A stretch of DNA of 64,000 nt, taken from Bedellia somnulentella (Eukaryota > Arthropoda > Insecta > Lepidoptera > Bedelliidae). The position numbers were made by a program, and so were the translations under genes. Location of the stretch: positions 1,674,001 to 1,738,000 of the forward strand of contig OY755174.1 in assembly GCA_963576735.1 (NCBI GenBank), read 5' to 3'. Under the pieces are notes generated by a model. The model saw only the letters and a list, made by a program, of their open reading frames with translations. It was not told the DNA's origin and did no database searches. This document shows, one piece after another, positions 57,727 through 64,000 of the stretch. Position 1 is the first letter of the stretch. Each line of letters begins with the position of its first letter.

Positions 57727-60334
57727 AGTTATTTTCTCGTTTATTATGGAAACATGCATACACTCTCAAAAATAAATTTAGTGCCACTTCAAAATTTAAA
57801 AATAAAACGTTGGAAATAGAATAAACTTAAAACAATGTTTTTGAATTCGTCGATCGAGCTACACGTTAATACAGTTACTACCATGGCTGCAACTGCGAGT
57901 CATATCGATTTTTACTCGATGAATATGTAAATTGGCGTAATTGTCACTAACTAAATAATAAAACTTTACGATCGAAGCGCAATTTAATATTTATTGATTG
58001 CGCTGCAGCTAGAATATTGGTAAAAATTTTGATAAATTACTGGTTTACTAATTTCGGAAATCATTGTTTGAATTACATCTCCAAAAAAACAGAGATGTAT
58101 TGTTGTAATGTATAATCTACGTGCCTGAATGACGCAAAACGGAAAGGAAAAAAACTAACAAATCGGTCAATTTTGCAATAGAATGAAAACAAAAAAGGTG
58201 TAAGGAGTTGACTGGTCTTTTGCAGTCCGCCATTATCAGCTCCCAAAAACGTCTTAGGTTCATTTTGTTCTTACCTTTGGTCCAAGCCCGCTCTCCAGAA
58301 CCTTCGAGCGGCAAAATACTCTATCAATATCTATCAAGTTTAAATAAATAAAATTGGCTAAAATCTTATCGCAAATCCAATCAGATCTCGTGTGAAAAAG
58401 ATCCTCTAAAAGATCCTCTGCTGTTGTGCCAAATTAATAATATTTTTTGGAGAAACGAGATCAATCATTGGAATCAAATTGTAAGATAATGGTTGTAACT
58501 CGTAGCTTGTGTTTAGGACGAGGGATTATGTATAAAACGAAATATAATTATAATAAAATACATAAAAAAGCAATACTTTGTACAAGTACAAAATCCTCCT
58601 GAAGTTATTTGATTCGATTTCATCTTATAATAAAATTTTCCAACTTAATGATCGCTATAAAGATCTGAATAACTCTTAAAGACATATTAGAAATAAACAT
58701 TTGTGTGATTTTTATAAAATAAAAAATATATTTTTTATACATTTAGTTAATAAAATTAGTATATAAATCTATAGTTTTTTTCAAAATCTCAAAATGTAAG
58801 TTACATTTGTGAATTTGTGAAGGTAGTTGGTATTAATAATTTTATAGTACTGTATAATGACAAATAACACCTCAGTCTTCCCGTGACCATGATAACTGAA
58901 AAGTTTTAAAAACAATGTAATAACACGCGATTAAAATATGCGAAAATCAATAGTTGTTTTAATTATAATTAAGCAATCTTATACCCCTTATATATTTTAC
59001 TAGGAGGGTTCAATTCCCAATGAACCAGAAAACTAATTCGGATCCCGCCAATCTGTGACGAAACTTGGTCTGAATTTTACGAAAGTGGCAAAGACTCGCT
59101 CATCGCTACCACACCCTATTGGCTTATCGAAATTAATTTGCTTTAAGGCGTGCCATTTCCGATATATTGACTGTGAAATTGACTGCTTTACCATCTGAAA
59201 GCTTTTTTTGGCTTTTAGTCGATACTGGATCTACGTGATGCTGCAATTAGTTCAAGCATAGTGTAGTATATTTTGTATGTTCTTCAATTCTTTAGCTGTG
59301 TAGTGTCGGCTTAGAATAGCACTACCCCATTTCTTCCAGTGGGTGTACGTAAGAGGCGACTAACGGTATTGGGGCTTTTAGGGGGTTTTTGGGCGATGCG
59401 GTTCGAGACTCATCACCAACAACCTTTATTTCACCATCTTATTCACATGAAACTTCCAAAAGTGGCTGAGGAATTTTTAATTACTTATCTCTGGCTACCC
59501 CTTCTAGGGATTTATAGCCGTGAGTATATGTATGTATTTATGTTCTTAAATAAATTAGTTTTTGAGTTGCATATTTGTAGATGGTCTTAATTGAAAAAAA
59601 TATGTACCAGACTATAGTTAAAAACTTTGAAAACGGTGTATTTTATTCAGTTAAGCTATCATTAAGAATAAGTGATCTTTTCATATTCTCGTCAGTGATA
59701 TCATATGGGGGTAGTCAGAGCTTACAAAGCATAACTGGCAATCGCTTGTAAAATTGGAAGAAAATAATATGTCAACAACAAAAAACTTGCCTCACTCCTA
59801 AAACATACCCACAAGAAGACAGGGCTCCTCGGCTGACACTTTCGGTAACATCAAATAGATTTTACTTACAATATTAGTTTTATTGCACAGTTTTATTTTC
59901 TCAGTACAATGCAACAGAATAAAAATGCTCTGTTAACTATTCGATGTAGCTAACCCATTGCTTTTTCATCCGTTTGTTAACTACCAATTGAATTCCACTT
60001 CGATCGAGCAAACGTTTCGCAAAATGATTACAGGTTAAAAAAAGTCAAGCCATCTCACTCTATATTTTCAGTAATGAAGCAGACACGGTAGCATGGCTTT
60101 TTGCCTGATGCCATAAATATTATTCGGGAGATCTTTTTGACCGACTTTTAAAAAGAAGGTAGTCTATTCGGTTCTATAATTGTTTTTGTATGAATGTTAG
60201 GCTAAATATTACTCTATTTAAATAGTCAATCGATTTCTAAAATTGTTTGTATGTTCGGTTGGCTATGCTCCTAAGGTGATCCCATTTAATTTTCATCAAA
60301 TTTGGTTGCGTGGTTAAAATTAAAAAGATATTTC
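57727..60334. other. intergenic
   Basis: One S1 copy. On the minus strand CTTGGACCAAAG-GTAAGA (58275-58292) is a good splice donor after an open stretch, but no partner exon was found. Confidence 0.35.
59295..59539 (+). mobile_element. S1, full length
   Basis: GCTGTGTAGTGTCGGC to TATGTATTTA; TATGTTCTT at 59276-59284 and 59539-59547. Confidence 0.8.
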
Positions 60335-60348
60335 TTAAATATCAAAAA

Positions 60349-60584
60349 TATAAGCTGTGTAGTGTCGGCTTAGAAGAGAACTACCCCATTTCTTCCTGTG
60401 GGCGTACGTAAGAGGCGACTAACGGTGACGGCGATGCGTTTGGTTGGAGGCCCATCACCAAATCGTTTATTTGACCTTCTTTCCCCCACTCAACTTTCTA
60501 AAAGTGGCTGAGGAATTTTTAATTCTTTAGCTCTGGCTACCCCTTCTAGGGATTTATTCCCGGGAGTAAATGTATGAATGTATG
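60349..60584 (+). mobile_element. S1 with target duplication
   Basis: TTAAATATCAAAAA repeats at 60335-60348 and 60585-60598 bound the element; short internal deletion near GGTGACGGCGATGCG. Confidence 0.8.
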
Positions 60585-60740
60585 TTAAATATCAAAAAAG
60601 CATACGTGAACGACTTTGTTGTTAATAAAATTTTGTATGAAAAATTGGGCTTCCCTCAAATAGGGCGGTCCTTGTTTTGTTTAAAAAATACATTATAAGA
60701 AATAATATTTGGTATATTCGTTCTCATAATTAACATCAAA

Positions 60741-60925
60741 AAGGGGTAGCAAGAGCTTTAGAATCAGAAATTACTTCGCCACTTTTGGAAGTTTAGTGAG
60801 TAAAAGATTATGAATTAATAATGTATCTTCAGCCATCACCCAACAATAGTCAAAAGCCTCAAACTCTCCCTATACAACATCCAGTGGAAGAAACGGGGTA
60901 GTGCTCCGAGATGACACAGTAAATG
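60741..60925 (-). mobile_element. S1, old
   Basis: AAAAAGGGGTAGCAAGAGC to GTGCTCCGAGATGACACAG; tail lost. Confidence 0.55.
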
Positions 60926-61053
60926 CAAGTTGGAATTCTGTTTAAGTTGGTTGTTTTTTCACTATCTCTTAAAAAATATTAAATGACTTAAACACGCTTC
61001 CCCATCCTTATCTCTAGTTGGTTTACCCGAGCAATCACCCCGGCTATGACATA

Positions 61054-61192
61054 CACCCGATTTCTGAATTGAGTATTCAAGCTGAGAACGACTAAAGTAT
61101 CGTTTTGTCTCATTCACTTGTTAAGATTTCAATGCGACAGAATGATACTTAAGTTGTTCTCAGCTGCAATACTCAATTCAGAAATCGGGCGT
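61054..61192. mobile_element. M4: TA-flanked MITE
   Basis: 139 bp with inverted repeats of about 50 bp (CCCGATTTCTGAATTGAG ... and its complement), flanked by TA on both sides (61052-61053, 61193-61194). This is the pattern of a short Tc1/mariner-type derivative, but its ends do not match the mariner at 33.8 kb. Confidence 0.65.
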
Positions 61193-61883
61193 TATGGTCT
61201 ACGCTTTATTTGGAATTACTTATGCCATGTATGGTAACACACATGTTTTCCTCTCCTAACCTTGAAAATACCGACCTTAATTTTATTGGGATGAACTGTA
61301 AGTATGTTTCAGAAATCAAATCTATACGTCGTGAATTTACGGCCGAGCTGTTTTCCACTCAGCTAATAAGTTTAAAAGAGATATTCTTTTGATAAGTTCT
61401 AAATGCGAATCAGCATTGGTAAAACTAACACTAGAAAAAATACTGATTTTATTGGTCTAATCTCTGAATGGAATTCTACTTTAATAAAGTCAACATTAAT
61501 TTCAAGTTACGAACGCAATCATTCCGAATTCATTAGTAATCTCTTTCAGAGAAAGTATTTGAGTAACTGTTTGCCATCTGTTTGTTGTCCAGCTAGGTAC
61601 AGTTTCGGATCTATGAACATTAATTTCTTCAAAGATGTGAATTTTAGTTTAAGTATTTAACTCCATTACATTTTAACTTTAAAATTAATTTCGTACAGTT
61701 CTTTTAATTGATGATGAATTGTACTTTATGAGCCTTAATCTAAATTCTTTAAGATCTTATGTTTCCTCAACGTCATGAAGTATATTTACTTTGGTGTACA
61801 AAACTAAGTACAAACCAATATCCTATTATATATACTCATTTACACTATTTTTACGATTGAAACCGAAGCGAGCTGTTTAAGAG
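61193..61883. other. intergenic
   Basis: Open frames of 60 and 85 codons (61210, 61403) without recognisable similarity. Confidence 0.35.
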
Positions 61884-62019
61884 ATACTTGCGCTAAATAA
61901 GCAATAGCAGTATTGCTTATTTAGCGCAAGTATATCTTATCCGTAATAATACATATATATTATTACGGATAAGTATGTAGATCGTATTTGAATTCTTATG
62001 TATATATAGATAAGAATTC
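61884..62019. repeat. cluster of three adjacent hairpins
   Basis: Hairpin 1: perfect 23-bp arms 61884-61906 and 61911-61933, loop of 4. Hairpin 2: perfect 16-bp arms 61936-61951 and 61958-61973, loop of 6. Hairpin 3: perfect 10-bp arms 61990-61999 and 62010-62019, loop of 10. The first two are only two bases apart. Their function is unknown. Confidence 0.85.
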
Positions 62020-62036
62020 GAATTTCATTTAAGCAT

Positions 62037-62200
62037 TATAATAATAATAATAAAAGCATTTATTTGTCTTTCTTCAGCACATAACATGAGACAATATTAA
62101 CAATAGAAAATTATAAAAGACAAAATGGTCCAGAGCTCGTTCTATCCGCAGCAAGCAGATAGCTTCGATTTTCAGCTCTGGCCAAAACTTAAAGCTATAA
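62037..62200 (-). repeat. AATAAT repeat and possible LINE 3' end
   Basis: An AATAATAATAAT tract, then AGCATTTATTTGTCTTTC and a palindromic pair CCAGAGCT ... AGCTCTGG (62131 and 62175). This resembles a reversed non-LTR 3' end; uncertain. Confidence 0.3.
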
Positions 62201-64000
62201 AAAAAAAACTAAATCTAACTTATAACTAGAACATTAAATTAAATGGTCATATTCAAATTAAATATTTCCAGCTGATTTTTGTGCGTTCGTTCACTCTTAA
62301 ATCTTTCTTATATATCTTTATATATATATGTGTAACAGTGTTGGGACTCTAAAATCACTACGGTCGTTTCAATACAATTCTGCCAGATCACGAGGTCTGA
62401 TTGCAAGGGATCGGACGGCAGACCTCGTCTTGCGATGATGTCTTGGTTCTGTCAAAGAGAAATAAAGATTTTGTCCCGGATAAATGGTTATTAGGCCATC
62501 TCGTTTGGAAAAACTTGGGGACTGACATTATTTTCTCTCTGAAAAGTTTTTAAAGTTTTGGATCACATATTTAATTAGTAAAATAATCTTTGGCTGTAAT
62601 AGTTACTAAATACCTAAGCATTGTGGCCCATATATGTCCAAACCAAGGGGCTTGAATTTCCCCTGGATAGGGTTTATTATTATTACGTAACTTAACTAAA
62701 GTCAACCGTTTACGGTCGTATACATATGTACATATACAAATAAGTTACTACTTCACAATGCCTATGGCTAGACAACATTTAAGTGACTGTAAAATCGTCA
62801 TTCGATATGCAAACAATATCACAATGATCCAGCTCTATTTATTGTAAGTATTCTGCCGGACAAAAGTAAGCCCATACAACTATGCGACTATCCCTTGCGT
62901 TTGCGAGAATACTAGCACATAATGATAATGGCCGAGAATGGCCCATTGAGCTGAGCTTTAAGCCGGGATGCAGCGCGTTTTGTTCCACGTTTGCTTTAGA
63001 TTAATTAAGTGAATATGTTATCGCCTTATTTGTGGTTCAGTGTGCACATAACCAATCAATGAATAAGTAAATTACCGTTACTATAATGTCTTTAAATAGT
63101 ATAATAGTTTTTTTACAGAAACGACATAGTTGTGACTACTCGATGAAACAAATTTTCCGTAATAATATCAACTATGATATCCCGCTTTGCTCCCAACAGA
63201 AAATATCAAAAACGTTACGACCAAACCTTCACATATCTATTTCGTATATCAAATCTCAAGAAACATGATTCCATTCAATTGTATGGCCAAGGAAAGTTAT
63301 TAAACGCAATCATCCAACAAAATAAAGACGACATAAATCTTCCAAGACGGCTCTCGTTCTGTATTTCAATTTCAGTTCCGAGTAAGTTGGGCCATTAAAC
63401 CATTACAAGCAACGGGTGCGCTCCGACCGTTATTTAGACGAATTCATTCCAGTAATTACAGAATGACAGATAGTTGAGAAATTGAATTGCGAATGGGCTC
63501 GAAAGTTTAGTTTTGATATCTGGGAAATGTGACGCTGGATTCGGAAGGTGAAATGAAATCGTGAAATGAAAGGTCATATATGAAACGAAAGAAACTTTTG
63601 ATTAGTGTTGAGAAAGAAAATTCATCACTATGTATCAATTCAATTATACTTACAGATATAAAATACTTGTTTGAATCGATTCATAATAAATTTAATTAAA
63701 ATTAATTCCTTGTAAATAAACTAAAACTAACATTACTTTCTCGCCTATATACCCAAGCCCAAGGTTGAACTGTCAACCTAGACATGAGTTCATACCCAAT
63801 GCTTCAAACGATTAGTAATCATCATAATTGGACTTATAATAACCACCAGATAACTAGTTTACCGATCTCACCTTCCAAAGGTTGTCTGGAAGAGATCGCT
63901 TTTAGCGATAAGACCGCCGATTGTACCTCACTGTAAACTGTATGATAATTTCTTTTGTAAATTTGAGTTTGATGTGCAATAAAGAGTTATTCTATTCTAT
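62201..64000. other. intergenic to window end
   Basis: No gene recognised. Overlapping frames near 63086-63398 follow an acceptor-like TTTTTTACAG, but their products match nothing I know. Confidence 0.35.

Overview
This window looks like a repeat-rich, AT-rich stretch of a lepidopteran (moth or butterfly) nuclear genome. The evidence is Helitron-type ends (GCTACCCGTGCGAAGC...CTAG), tRNA-derived SINEs with lepidopteran-type tails, an insect-type mariner, spliced genes with GT-AG introns, and very sparse coding sequence. The species is not identifiable from what I can see.

Genes. Only two host genes are convincing: tandem paralogues on the minus strand at 46.7-49.8 kb and 53.1-56.7 kb. Both belong to the acid lipase (gastric/lysosomal lipase, alpha/beta-hydrolase) family. 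I reconstructed six exons for each, with the same intron positions and phases (0,1,0,0,2), a complete Ser-Asp-His triad, a signal peptide, and a matching TATATATAAC core promoter. Both end in an acidic linker, an Asn/Ser-rich stretch and a short hydrophobic C-terminus, which suggests a GPI or tail anchor that classical members of the family lack. One complete mariner (33.83-35.13 kb) carries an intact 350-residue DD34D transposase between perfect 30-bp terminal inverted repeats.

Repeats fill most of the rest. S1 is a SINE-like element of about 250 bp with roughly 40 copies or fragments on both strands. S2 is a tRNA-derived SINE of about 350 bp with about 12 copies. LINE-K is a LINE seen only as 3' ends encoding ...QDRTKWRSIVSAYPNGN. 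S1, S2 and LINE-K all end in a GGCGTGA/GTGAGTATATG-type motif plus a TATG-like tail, so LINE-K is the likely source of the reverse transcriptase that moves both SINEs. Other elements are two head-to-tail non-autonomous Helitrons (10.5-12.5 kb), four kinds of MITE or foldback element (several nested inside other repeats), a 242-bp tandem duplication (25.8-26.3 kb), and three adjacent hairpins near 61.9 kb.

The most unusual repeat is P1, present at three loci (17.0, 36.9 and 41.6 kb). It is a tRNA-like sequence between two complementary arms of about 33 nt. Two copies have clear 13-14 bp target duplications, and the arms appear to covary between loci. At 17.2 kb a long-TIR foldback element has inserted into the tRNA-like part.

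Layout: 0-10 kb, S1/S2 fragments and a MITE; 10-13 kb, Helitron pair; 13-33 kb, intergenic sequence with S1, S2, LINE-K and P1; 33-35 kb, S2 then mariner; 35-46 kb, mostly anonymous DNA with P1 and SINEs; 46-57 kb, lipase pair with SINEs in the introns and between the genes; 57-64 kb, anonymous DNA with S1 copies, a TA-flanked MITE and the hairpin cluster. Repeat boundaries were read by eye and are good to a few bases at best.
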